NCBI RefSeq assembly: GCF_000243215.1
Contig: NZ_JH594596.1
Location: forward strand, 1,051,297 to 1,115,296
DNA length: 64,000 nt
Reading direction: 5' to 3'
Origin: Odoribacter laneus YIT 12061
Lineage (GTDB): Bacteria; Bacteroidota; Bacteroidia; Bacteroidales; Marinifilaceae
Under the pieces are notes generated by a model. The model did not search any database. It was not told the origin of the DNA and saw only the letters and a list, made by a program, of their open reading frames with translations. Of the stretch, positions 51,877 to 60,610 are shown in pieces. The translations under genes and the position numbers were made by a program. The first letter of the stretch is position 1, and each line of letters begins with the position of its first letter.

Positions 51877-52980
51877 CTATAATACTGATAAAATTGACTG
51901 ATATTCACCATAATACATTATCCATCCTTCGGCTGTCATAAAGCCAAAATAGTCTCTTAAGGTTATTGCGATAATAAATAATAACAAGAAATTTCTTACA
52001 ATATTAACATGAATAGACTTATAGACTATGGGATAAGTAACGATGGACATAATGGTATAGTACCATGATACTCTATCAATCATGGCTACCATTTGACCAG
52101 TTAAGGAAACAAGGCTTCCAATTAAAGTAAAAACAATGAGTTTAATATTACTTTCTGTGAGATGTCTGTTTGTCATTAAAGCATAGAGTGATACCAAAAT
52201 AGGGATTAAAAATATAATTGTACCTAATAGGTTTTTTGTTTCGGACACATCATACAGCCCTCCAAAATATTTTGAGTCATATTTATCAAAAGCAGCTGAC
52301 GACATTACCAAATCACTCATTATTCTAAAAACTAAATCTTGAGCAAATATAAATATAGCAAAAGCAGCTACTAAGCCTATAACCATCAACTTACGATTAG
52401 CAAAAGGGATATAAAAAAGCAAGACAAATGGAATACATATTAATGCAGATGTATGTATAGTTGCAGACAATATTAAAGAAATAATGGGTATGATTTTCTT
52501 TTTATCCAATATATAAGGAATAGCAAATAAAATAAATGACATAGCTAGTCCCTGTCGTAACATAGATAGCTGCATTGGATAGAAGGAATAAGTGAAGAGA
52601 TAGATAAATACAGCAAATGCCCACCATCCTTTAGGAACAAATTTGTCAATAAGCCGATAATACACAACACTATTAAAAATTGCGAGAATGGCTGCAAACA
52701 CATAGAATCCCAATGGCTTAAAAAGATACATGAGAATTTTCCATCCTTGCTCGTGCAAACCATCTGAAAAGTCTACATAGTATGATAACGTGAACGAGCT
52801 ATCTGCAATACTATTGAATTGAGAGAGGTATGCCATATAATCGGTGCCGTAATCATAGCGTAGTGCGGCTACTATTGTCATAATGACAAACCCCCAAAGC
52901 ATACCTTTCTTAAACTTTCCGATTGATTCCAAATATGTTAAAAGTATAGCTATACAACTACAGATTGATAATACCCACAT
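51877..52980 (-). CDS. EpsG-type polysaccharide polymerase (Wzy role)
   Basis: A 367-residue inner-membrane protein with about ten helices. The family signature RYDYGTDYMAY at 41-51 and LHEQGWKILMY are typical of EpsG proteins, and FSMLRQGLA-like (QLSMLRQGLAMSFI) is the conserved helix. It probably joins repeat units on undecaprenyl diphosphate in the periplasm, working with the Wzx flippase encoded at 60611. It is three bases from the GT4 downstream. Confidence 0.85.
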   Translation of the reverse strand: MWVLSICSCIAILLTYLESIGKFKKGMLWGFVIMTIVAALRYDYGTDYMAYLSQFNSIADSSFTLSYYVDFSDGLHEQGWKILMYLFKPLGFYVFAAILAIFNSVVYYRLIDKFVPKGWWAFAVFIYLFTYSFYPMQLSMLRQGLAMSFILFAIPYILDKKKIIPIISLILSATIHTSALICIPFVLLFYIPFANRKLMVIGLVAAFAIFIFAQDLVFRIMSDLVMSSAAFDKYDSKYFGGLYDVSETKNLLGTIIFLIPILVSLYALMTNRHLTESNIKLIVFTLIGSLVSLTGQMVAMIDRVSWYYTIMSIVTYPIVYKSIHVNIVRNFLLLFIIAITLRDYFGFMTAEGWIMYYGEYQSILSVL

Positions 52981-52997
52981 TTTATAGTCTCCTTAAA

Positions 52998-54194
52998 CTA
53001 TTTACGAATTAATGAAGCGACCCTCTCATACTCAGAACAAGCCACTTGAACATTAGCTTCTTCTGTATAATACTTTATTGCCAAACAGTATCCGTTTTCA
53101 CCCAATTCCTTTGCTTCTACTGGATGAGAACATATATAATTTATTGCATCGGCTAATTTCATAGAATTATTATTAGGAACGATTAGTCCAGTTCGTTTAT
53201 GCATGACATATTCATTTATTCCTGCAATATTTGTTACAATAGCAGCCTTTTTATGTAAGTAAGCCTCAATTACTGGACGTGAAAAATGTGGTTTTGAAAA
53301 TGGAGAAACAAGACAGCAGACTTCATCAAGCAAAGTATGTACATCATTTGTCATACCTATTAACTTGACATTATCTGCATATTTTAAACGCTCGCACGCT
53401 TCATTCATTCTCTTATCACACTTTAGTAACGCTTTAATAATCCCCTTTATTCCTCTAACATTAACTGGTTCACTAATGTAACCCCCAATATATACTACAA
53501 CATTTTCATCCAAATATGGAAGAGCATCAATAAGAGTACAAAAACCCTTGATAGCTTGTGAACCACCGAGATACAGCACTTTTTTAGAAGAATAGGATTC
53601 AGGAAAGGCATCTGTGGACGGAACAGGAGCAAAGTTTCTACTGATTATAGTCTTATCAAATACCCCTGTTCTTTTTGCATTATCCTCTGTGATGGCAATC
53701 ACACTATCAGCATATTTTCTAATCTGCCGCTTGAACATAAAAGAATAAATTGGATTTAATCTTCTTTGACGTAGCGGTTCTTGAACATGGATAATACTTC
53801 GTTTGCCACGCTTATGATTGGATTTCAACCAAGCAGTTAGACAAGAAGAGTTCAAGACAAGAATATCATAATCATATTTTTCAAGTTCTTTAGGGATATA
53901 CATAAACTTTGCTAAAATCCAATAGTATATAATTATGATCAGTGTATGCAATCTCCAATTGCTCCACTCACAATAAGCAAAAGCAGCCTTTCCTTGATTG
54001 AAAAATTTTTCATTAGAGCATACACAATTTATACCCATCCCTTTTAGTCTGTTTATCAGATCAGGAGATTGTTTTAGTAATACGACTTTAATATCATACT
54101 TGCTCTTATCAAGAGCCTTTATGATGTTTGTCATATACATTGGTGCTCCCCCCCACTCTCCAGCATGATGTACAAAAAGTATTTTCTTTTTCAT
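52998..54194 (-). CDS. Family 4 glycosyltransferase
   Basis: A 398-residue GT-B transferase. HHAGEWGGAPMYMTNII is the N-domain phosphate loop, VLYLGGSQAIKGFCTLIDAL opens the C-domain, and SPFSKPHFSRPVIEAYLHKKA holds the donor site with a Pro-Val-Ile-Glu in place of the first half of EX7E. A hydrophobic stretch at about 83-97 (LIIIIYYWILAKFMY) may attach it to the membrane. Donor unknown. Confidence 0.82.
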   Translation of the reverse strand: MKKKILFVHHAGEWGGAPMYMTNIIKALDKSKYDIKVVLLKQSPDLINRLKGMGINCVCSNEKFFNQGKAAFAYCEWSNWRLHTLIIIIYYWILAKFMYIPKELEKYDYDILVLNSSCLTAWLKSNHKRGKRSIIHVQEPLRQRRLNPIYSFMFKRQIRKYADSVIAITEDNAKRTGVFDKTIISRNFAPVPSTDAFPESYSSKKVLYLGGSQAIKGFCTLIDALPYLDENVVVYIGGYISEPVNVRGIKGIIKALLKCDKRMNEACERLKYADNVKLIGMTNDVHTLLDEVCCLVSPFSKPHFSRPVIEAYLHKKAAIVTNIAGINEYVMHKRTGLIVPNNNSMKLADAINYICSHPVEAKELGENGYCLAIKYYTEEANVQVACSEYERVASLIRK

Positions 54195-54231
54195 ATTCTT
54201 GTCCGCTATTTTCTTTGAGAAATATTCTAAA

Positions 54232-55356
54232 CTATTTCCTCCAGATCATTTTATTGACAATACCAGTATAGCTCTGAATAAGCTTTACTACTTTTGTACT
54301 TACATTCTCATCTACATAGGAAGGAACTGCAATCCCATCATCTCCATTTGCGTGCATTGCAACAGCAAGGTCAACAGCTTGGAGAACTTGTTCTGATGTA
54401 ATACTACCAATTGTGAAGACCCCTTTATCCATTGCTTCTGGACGTTCTGTCGAAGTTCTGATAGAAACAGCAGGAAATTTGAAAAAAGCACCTTCCTCTG
54501 GAACTGTACCACTATCTGATACTACACAGAATGCATTTTGTTGAAGTTTATTATAGTCAAAGAAACCCAGAGGCTGATTCTGAATAACACGTTTGTCGAA
54601 TGTAAAGCCGCGCTGTTCGATGAATTTCTTTGAACGAGGATGACACGAGTAAAGAATAGGCATATCATATCTTTCTGCCATTGAGTTTACGGCATTCATT
54701 AGCGCAAAGAAGTTTGACTCAATATCTATGTTCTCTTCACGGTGAGCAGAAAGGAGAATATACTTTTGAGGTTGTAACCCTAAATCCTCCAATACTGTAC
54801 TTTCATTAATCTTATTTATGAAAGAGGTTAATACTTCAGCCATGGGAGATCCAACCACATATGTATACTCTGGTTTCACACCACTGTCAAGAATATAACG
54901 TCTTGCATGCTCGGAGTAACATAGGTTCACGTCACTGGTCACATCCACAATGCGTCGGATTACTTCTTCCGGGAGATTTTCATCCTTGCATCTATTTCCT
55001 GCTTCCATATGAAAGATAGGTATTTTAAGACGCTTTGCTGCAATAACACATAAGCAAGAGTTTGTATCACCAAGTACAATTATGGCATCCGGTTTCACTT
55101 CTGCCATAAGCTTATATGACTTGGCAATAACATTACCCATTGTTTCGCCAATGTTTCCTCCAACTACACCGAGATAATGATCAGGTGCACGTAAACCAAG
55201 ATCATTAAAGAAAACTTCGTTAAGTTGGTAATCATAGTTCTGACCAGTATGTACTAATATGTGATCAAAATAAATATCACACTTTTTAATAATCGCGGAC
55301 ATCTTGATAATTTCAGGACGTGTACCAACGATTGTCATTAATTTTAGTTTGCTCAT
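54232..55356 (-). CDS. Non-hydrolysing UDP-HexNAc 2-epimerase (WecB/WbjD-like)
   Basis: A 374-residue GT-B-like 2-epimerase. Catalytic-site segments are VGTRPEIIKMS (about 10-20), VLGDTNS, FHMEAGNRC, ENLPEEVIRRIVD and HREEN, all conserved in WecB. In WbjB-WbjC-WbjD or WbvB-WbvR-WbvD routes the third enzyme epimerises C2 of a 6-deoxy-L-HexNAc to give the L-sugar. Here it follows the dehydratase and RmlD-like reductase within 20 bases, so this role is preferred over plain UDP-ManNAc formation. Confidence 0.85.
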   Translation of the reverse strand: MSKLKLMTIVGTRPEIIKMSAIIKKCDIYFDHILVHTGQNYDYQLNEVFFNDLGLRAPDHYLGVVGGNIGETMGNVIAKSYKLMAEVKPDAIIVLGDTNSCLCVIAAKRLKIPIFHMEAGNRCKDENLPEEVIRRIVDVTSDVNLCYSEHARRYILDSGVKPEYTYVVGSPMAEVLTSFINKINESTVLEDLGLQPQKYILLSAHREENIDIESNFFALMNAVNSMAERYDMPILYSCHPRSKKFIEQRGFTFDKRVIQNQPLGFFDYNKLQQNAFCVVSDSGTVPEEGAFFKFPAVSIRTSTERPEAMDKGVFTIGSITSEQVLQAVDLAVAMHANGDDGIAVPSYVDENVSTKVVKLIQSYTGIVNKMIWRK

Positions 55357-55365
55357 AATTCCATA

Positions 55366-56220
55366 TTATAGATTATAATGGGGATACATATTTTTGTGTT
55401 TTTTAATCCATGTAGCCATTTCTGCAACCATTTGCTCATAATCAGGGATTATATAGGAGAATTCAAACTTGGTCCTCTTTAAAGATTTATCAGCATCTAC
55501 TCCATCTATTGGATTGATTTTGATGGAATCGTTTCTTAAATAATGATTGAAGAGACCGCAAAGGTCATTCTTGCTTATTGAATGGTCTGGTACTGTATTG
55601 TAAAGTCCATGAGCTTTTTCGCGAGCCGCCACTTCCATCGTCTTCGCTAACTGAAGTGTAGTTTGACCAGTCCACATCGCTTTAGTGTATCCATTTATTT
55701 CTCCATTTTGTTGCATAAACCAATTAAGGAGACCTATTCCTTTGGGATTGATATCCGGTCCGACAATAGAGTTTCTTAGAGTTATGTTCTTATCATCATT
55801 CAATTCTCCTAATGCCTTAGAACGATCATAGAAGGTTTCTCCATCCTGAAAATCATCTTCAGTATAAGAACCTCTCTTCCCTGAGAATACGCAATCTGTA
55901 CTCATATGGATAACCTGAGTGTCTGTCCCTAATGTTATCTCTGCAAGAAAATGAGGGAAATAGCTGTTAAGAAAAGAAGCGAGAGCTTTATTCTGTTCTG
56001 CGAACTGATTAAGAATTCCGATACAATTGATTACCGAATCAAATTTCCCTTTTGTAATAACTGTTCTTAGCGTCTCCGTATCAAATGCATTACCAGCAAA
56101 GCTATCTATATAAAGGGACTTTTGTCTATCAAATCCTACAACATCATACCCTTGTTCTTTCAAATATAGCGAAATGGTATGACCCGCCATACCATTACAT
56201 CCACACACTAAAAATTTCAT
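55366..56220 (-). CDS. RmlD-like NAD(P)-dependent sugar reductase (WbvR-like)
   Basis: A 284-residue extended SDR with CGCNGMAGHTISLYL as cofactor loop (about 7-21) and YTEDDFQDGETFYDRSKALGE carrying the YxxxK pair (YDRSK). It resembles dTDP-4-keto-rhamnose reductase but sits between the WbjB-like dehydratase and the 2-epimerase genes. In the UDP-L-FucNAc path this place is taken by WbjC/CapF, about 370 residues with a C-terminal cupin. In the UDP-L-QuiNAc path it is taken by the RmlD homologue WbvR. The short, cupin-less form here favours L-QuiNAc. This is inference. Confidence 0.82.
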   Translation of the reverse strand: MKFLVCGCNGMAGHTISLYLKEQGYDVVGFDRQKSLYIDSFAGNAFDTETLRTVITKGKFDSVINCIGILNQFAEQNKALASFLNSYFPHFLAEITLGTDTQVIHMSTDCVFSGKRGSYTEDDFQDGETFYDRSKALGELNDDKNITLRNSIVGPDINPKGIGLLNWFMQQNGEINGYTKAMWTGQTTLQLAKTMEVAAREKAHGLYNTVPDHSISKNDLCGLFNHYLRNDSIKINPIDGVDADKSLKRTKFEFSYIIPDYEQMVAEMATWIKKHKNMYPHYNL

Positions 56221-56237
56221 AGGATATTTTCTTAAAA

Positions 56238-57311
56238 TTATTCACTTCTGATTTCTTTGTTTTTGGCTCTCGGAATTATCCCTAAGTCCTCTTGGATAAA
56301 GCGGAGTTTTAGAAGAAGCTCCTTCATACCCTCCACATCAAGGCGAACTGTATTGTGAGAATGATAATCTTCTATTTGAGATATTTGCTCATTTCCTTCC
56401 GTGAAGAATTTGTCATAATTCAAATCGCGGTTATCACAAGGGATTCTGTAGTAGTTTCCCATATCAATAGCTTTAGCCATTTCTTCACGAGTAACAAGTG
56501 TCTCGTAAAGTTTTTCACCATGACGTGTTCCAATAACCTTAACTTCTGTATTCCTATATTTAGTGTCAACTAGTTCGTAAGTCTGTTTCAATGCTTCTGC
56601 CAAAGTTTCAAGTGTTGCTGCAGGTGCTTTCTGTACAAATAAATCTCCATTATGTCCATATGTGAAAGCGTAAATAACAAGATCCACTGCATCATCAAGG
56701 GTCATCATGAAACGAGTCATATTGGGGTCGGTAATAGTAATCGGTTTGCCTTCCATCATCTGCTCAACCCATAGCGGAATTACAGAGCCACGGCTCGCCA
56801 TGACATTACCATAACGAGTACAACAAATTGTAGTCTGAGCGCCTTCTCCAAGTTCACGTCCTTTTGCTATCGCTACTTTCTCCATTAAAGCTTTAGATAT
56901 ACCCATCGCATTTATAGGGTATGCCGCTTTATCTGTAGAAAGAACGACTACATTTTTAACTCCATGTTCAATAGCCGAAGCAAGTACATTACCAGTGCCT
57001 ATCACATTGGTCATAGTTGCTTCCATCGGGAAAAATTCACACGACGGCACTTGCTTCAGAGCCGCAGCTGCGAACACATAATCTACTCCCCGCATCGCTA
57101 CATCCACAGATGTTTTCTCACGGACATTACCGATATAGAATTTCACCTTGGGATTCTGCAGTGCATGGCGCATATCGTCCTGCTTCTTCTCGTCGCGTGA
57201 GAAAATGCGAATCTCCCTAATGTCGCTATTGAGGAAGCGACGAAGTACAGCGTTTCCGAACGAGCCAGTACCACCTGTTATCAACAGGACTTTGTCTTTG
57301 AATATTGACAT
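56238..57311 (-). CDS. UDP-GlcNAc 4,6-dehydratase/5-epimerase (WbjB/CapE-like)
   Basis: A 357-residue polysaccharide-synthesis SDR. LLITGGTGSFGNAVLRRFL (about 9-27) is the cofactor loop; LSTDKAAYPINAMGISKALME gives the Ser/Thr, an Met/Tyr-position variation typical of this family, and the active-site Lys; MTRFMMTLDDAVDLV is the conserved substrate segment. WbjB/CapE makes UDP-2-acetamido-2,6-dideoxy-L-arabino-hexos-4-ulose, first step to UDP-L-FucNAc or UDP-L-QuiNAc. The next two genes supply the later steps. Confidence 0.87.
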   Translation of the reverse strand: MSIFKDKVLLITGGTGSFGNAVLRRFLNSDIREIRIFSRDEKKQDDMRHALQNPKVKFYIGNVREKTSVDVAMRGVDYVFAAAALKQVPSCEFFPMEATMTNVIGTGNVLASAIEHGVKNVVVLSTDKAAYPINAMGISKALMEKVAIAKGRELGEGAQTTICCTRYGNVMASRGSVIPLWVEQMMEGKPITITDPNMTRFMMTLDDAVDLVIYAFTYGHNGDLFVQKAPAATLETLAEALKQTYELVDTKYRNTEVKVIGTRHGEKLYETLVTREEMAKAIDMGNYYRIPCDNRDLNYDKFFTEGNEQISQIEDYHSHNTVRLDVEGMKELLLKLRFIQEDLGIIPRAKNKEIRSE

Positions 57312-57325
57312 AAGTTAATATTTCT

Positions 57326-58357
57326 TTATTTTATGTTTTTATTTATATAATCTATTCCCTCTTGTCTAATTGTATCGAATTTCATATCCACATCTTCCCA
57401 ATTAATAACTGTGCGATATACATCACATTGGGATTCATTCATAATTCTATCTTGAAGTCCCAAACGACTAAGAAGTGTGAAAAATCTGTCGTTCATACCC
57501 TCGTTACGAGTGTTTTGTAGCGCAATAGTAAACGGTATATGATAGATAAGACAAAATACCATTCCATGGAATGAATTAGTAATAACATACCGACTGCTAC
57601 GGATGGCTTGTACCCATTCTTCGATTGTTTCGGACATAATCACCCTTATTCCCTCTAGTGGCAATTGATCTTTAATGGCAGATAGTCGATTGTGAAGCAT
57701 ATATACAAGAGTTGTATTGGTACGAACAGGTGAAAGGCCCATAATCTTATCATAGTCCTCTGCCTTTAATAAAAGCGTAGGGTCTGGTACAACAACAGCA
57801 TCACTGCGTCCCATTGACGAAAAAATGTTTACACCCGTAATTTCTCTAACTGACAACGCATTAAAGCGTTTAACAAGAGGGGAAGCTATTGGCAGAAGGT
57901 GCTCGGGATATCTAGTGGTTCCAAAACTCATTGCGTAGGCAATGCGCGTTGTTGCTTCATTACCAAAATCGAGATAATATGCTGTAGATCCTCCTTTTTC
58001 TCCACTCTGTAGAAAAGAAGGATTCATTACTTGATCGCTTCCTGAAATCAATAATTCATAATTTGTGCAATGTCCTCGAAGTTCGGAGATGGAGTAATAC
58101 CGTTGTGTACATTTGAGAAATTTATGGCGAAACTCGACCATCTGCCGTTCTTTCTTTAGGTTAAAGAGATAACTTTTCAAATGTAGAAATTGCCGATAGC
58201 GGATAAATTTCCACAACGATGGTTCATATTGTTTGGGTTTATAATTTATAATCTCGACATTATGCCCCATGGCTTGAAGGATATTCTGCAAGGCCATCGC
58301 TTGAAGAATGGCTCCGTAGTTTGTCGCCCAATGGAATGTTATGATTCCGATTTTCAT
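57326..58357 (-). CDS. Polysaccharide pyruvyl transferase family protein
   Basis: A 343-residue CsaB/WcaK-type protein. HWATNYGAILQAMALQNIL near the start, ELLISGSDQVMNPSF in the middle, and VITNSFHGMVFCLIY are hallmarks of the family. Known members add a pyruvate ketal from phosphoenolpyruvate to a sugar, giving acidic decoration; other members act as glycosyltransferases. The gene overlaps the FrhB-like gene by four bases (ATGA), implying the two products work together. Confidence 0.83.
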   Translation of the reverse strand: MKIGIITFHWATNYGAILQAMALQNILQAMGHNVEIINYKPKQYEPSLWKFIRYRQFLHLKSYLFNLKKERQMVEFRHKFLKCTQRYYSISELRGHCTNYELLISGSDQVMNPSFLQSGEKGGSTAYYLDFGNEATTRIAYAMSFGTTRYPEHLLPIASPLVKRFNALSVREITGVNIFSSMGRSDAVVVPDPTLLLKAEDYDKIMGLSPVRTNTTLVYMLHNRLSAIKDQLPLEGIRVIMSETIEEWVQAIRSSRYVITNSFHGMVFCLIYHIPFTIALQNTRNEGMNDRFFTLLSRLGLQDRIMNESQCDVYRTVINWEDVDMKFDTIRQEGIDYINKNIK

Positions 58358-59598
58358 TTTTTTAACAGATGCTTGATTTTATATTTTATTGCCGACAATT
58401 TACCTCGCACGCGCCGTGAAAATGGAGGGCGTAACAATCTTTCAATCTTTGACCCAAATGTTTCCGTTGTAGAAACAAAGAAATCTTTGCGCTTTAGTGG
58501 AATTAATGGCGATTTACAGATGGCAGAATTTTTAAAACATATATCCTCATAATTAGCAGGATATTTATCTGCATTTATTTGGTTGAAAACGTATTTCCCT
58601 TTAGCTGTATTAACAAGAATGGCTGAAATTCCCTTATCATCATCCAGTTGTGACATAGACTCGTGAATACGCCAATAATCAGCAATAGTAATGTCTGATT
58701 CACTTTTTAATTTTTTTGCAGGACATGTATGACATGAAGGTCTTAAATATAGATCGGCAAGAAAACCGCGTAGAAACGGATTTTTGTTCATCGGCTCGTA
58801 AAGCTGTGTTTCTTCCAGGTTATTAGCGGATTTCAAAACTGATTTTTTTGCTACCTTAGAAGCGGCATAACGGATTTCAAAACCAAATTTTTTCCAGCCT
58901 AATCTCTTATCCCTAAATGATATACCCCTTATTACAGGCCTACTATTTAGGGATGACAAAACCGAATTTTTTCCAGCGGCGCCCGGAAGGCGCATGATTG
59001 TTTCATTCAAATATGTATGCCAAATACCGGGACTCGGAACGCCATGGCAGATGAAATCAACTGTCAAGAGGTTGTCATATTCCTTACACAGGAAGAGTTT
59101 AAATCCCGCGATTTGACAAGGTGTTCCGCTGAACAGCACTTCTCGACCTAGTTTTAAGAAAGCTTCGGCTTGCTTAAAAGTTTCCCCAATACGGCTCTGC
59201 ACATACTTGCTACCTCGAAAAGCGGCCAAACCCTCCTTTGTTTCGGTGTATTGATGTTCTACTTCCCAGTTTTTGTCGAAACCAACTCCGAATACAACGC
59301 CTCCGTTATCTATTGTACGTTCGGCAAGCATCGTAAAGATACCGCCCGATGAACTCTTACAACGAATCTCATCGTTTGGGTTTTTGGCCGCAAAAACTTC
59401 AAGCGGTTCGCGAACGTTTCTTTGATTGAGTACGGGACAAACCTTCTCGCACAAACCACAATCAATACACAAACTTTCGTCTACTTTGGGATAGAGAAAA
59501 CCCTCCGAATCTTCATGCATAGAGATGCATCGCTTCGGACATCGCTGCACACAAGCATTACAACCGCAACAATCTTTTTTATCTTGAATAGTAATCAT
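58354..59598 (-). CDS. FrhB-like iron-sulfur oxidoreductase (Coenzyme F420 hydrogenase beta family)
   Basis: A 414-residue protein; ATG 59598 is chosen over an upstream TTG. Two ferredoxin-type 4Fe-4S clusters lie at the N-terminus: C10-C13-C16-C20 followed by Pro, and C44-C47-C50-C54 followed by Pro. The FrhB core follows, with SSSGGIFTMLAERTI, FSGTPCQIAGFKLFL and DFICHGVPSPGIW, and a further Cys pair in RPSCHTCPA. Bacteroidales lack coenzyme F420, so the flavin-type donor differs. Such genes accompany pyruvyl transferases in glycan clusters. Function unproven. Confidence 0.83.
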   Translation of the reverse strand: MITIQDKKDCCGCNACVQRCPKRCISMHEDSEGFLYPKVDESLCIDCGLCEKVCPVLNQRNVREPLEVFAAKNPNDEIRCKSSSGGIFTMLAERTIDNGGVVFGVGFDKNWEVEHQYTETKEGLAAFRGSKYVQSRIGETFKQAEAFLKLGREVLFSGTPCQIAGFKLFLCKEYDNLLTVDFICHGVPSPGIWHTYLNETIMRLPGAAGKNSVLSSLNSRPVIRGISFRDKRLGWKKFGFEIRYAASKVAKKSVLKSANNLEETQLYEPMNKNPFLRGFLADLYLRPSCHTCPAKKLKSESDITIADYWRIHESMSQLDDDKGISAILVNTAKGKYVFNQINADKYPANYEDICFKNSAICKSPLIPLKRKDFFVSTTETFGSKIERLLRPPFSRRVRGKLSAIKYKIKHLLKK

Positions 59599-60608
59599 CA
59601 AAAACCTAAATATTTCTTTGAGAAAGACGGTGCAATCCGTCTTGCGATGAGTATCGGAATTGATGTAAATAATAGTACGAGCAGAAAATCAGTCACCCAA
59701 TAATGGTAAGGAATCACTTTGTTAAAAAGGATAATGAAGTAACAATGTATTAAATAGATACCGAAAGATATATTACCTATTTTTTCTATAATGTTATTCA
59801 ATCGGTTATAAGGATTATACTTTGTTTCCAGTTTTTTTGAAAATATTATTAGAATAAAAGCCGCAGAATAAATAAATGAGGACAACTTCATCCCAACGCC
59901 ACTTCCGCCTAACTTACTTATGTATAATCCTTCAAAATATTGTAACACAAAACTTATTAGGAACAAGCATAAGGGGACTGTGAGTTTATAATTTCTTGAA
60001 ACACGACGCAATATTCCCCCCATAACAAAGAAGACTATCCATATAGGAAATGGTCCGGCATACACTATAAGAGGAAGTGAACCTATATCCAAAATTTTAG
60101 TCAAATACGTGATGGAAAGAATGGATATTGTAGACATAATCCCTGCTATAACAACTATTTTGATTTTGAATGGCTGCAACCATGGCAAAAGCAGATAATA
60201 CTGAATGATTAATGCAACAAAATAATAGACGCTAAATCCACAGAATAATAATTTGAATATCTGAATTGGCAGGTTATTGAGCGTACTATTATATATACTC
60301 AATGCGAAGAGGGGTAACGACCATATCAAACAAGGGATGTATACTTTAGGAATTTGTTTTTTCCAAAAACTCAATCGCTCGGTGGTAGTGTATAAAGATT
60401 TCTTTGCAAGAAAGAATCCTGATATAGCAAGAAAAGTAGGGACTGCGACATTAAGAGTAAGCCTAGTGAAGACCTCCAATGTACTCCATAGCGAACCTTC
60501 AAATGAATATGTTGGACCTGTATGGATTGCTACAACCATACAAATAGCGAGACCTCTTAAAAAATCGAAATAGCTATTTCGAGACGATACTATAGTTGTT
60601 AGAGACAT
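59598..60608 (-). CDS. Acyltransferase family 3 membrane protein
   Basis: A 336-residue protein with about ten membrane helices. The N-terminal FDFLRGLAICMVVAIHTGP has R18 and H29, the conserved RGxA/H motifs of family 3 acyltransferases, which move acetyl or succinyl groups to exported sugars. The helices ISFGIYLIHCYFIILFN and IVIFFVMGG-like repeats fit. Stop and the next ATG overlap by one base (TGATG). Target unknown. Confidence 0.85.
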   Translation of the reverse strand: MSLTTIVSSRNSYFDFLRGLAICMVVAIHTGPTYSFEGSLWSTLEVFTRLTLNVAVPTFLAISGFFLAKKSLYTTTERLSFWKKQIPKVYIPCLIWSLPLFALSIYNSTLNNLPIQIFKLLFCGFSVYYFVALIIQYYLLLPWLQPFKIKIVVIAGIMSTISILSITYLTKILDIGSLPLIVYAGPFPIWIVFFVMGGILRRVSRNYKLTVPLCLFLISFVLQYFEGLYISKLGGSGVGMKLSSFIYSAAFILIIFSKKLETKYNPYNRLNNIIEKIGNISFGIYLIHCYFIILFNKVIPYHYWVTDFLLVLLFTSIPILIARRIAPSFSKKYLGF

Positions 60609-60610
60609 TG

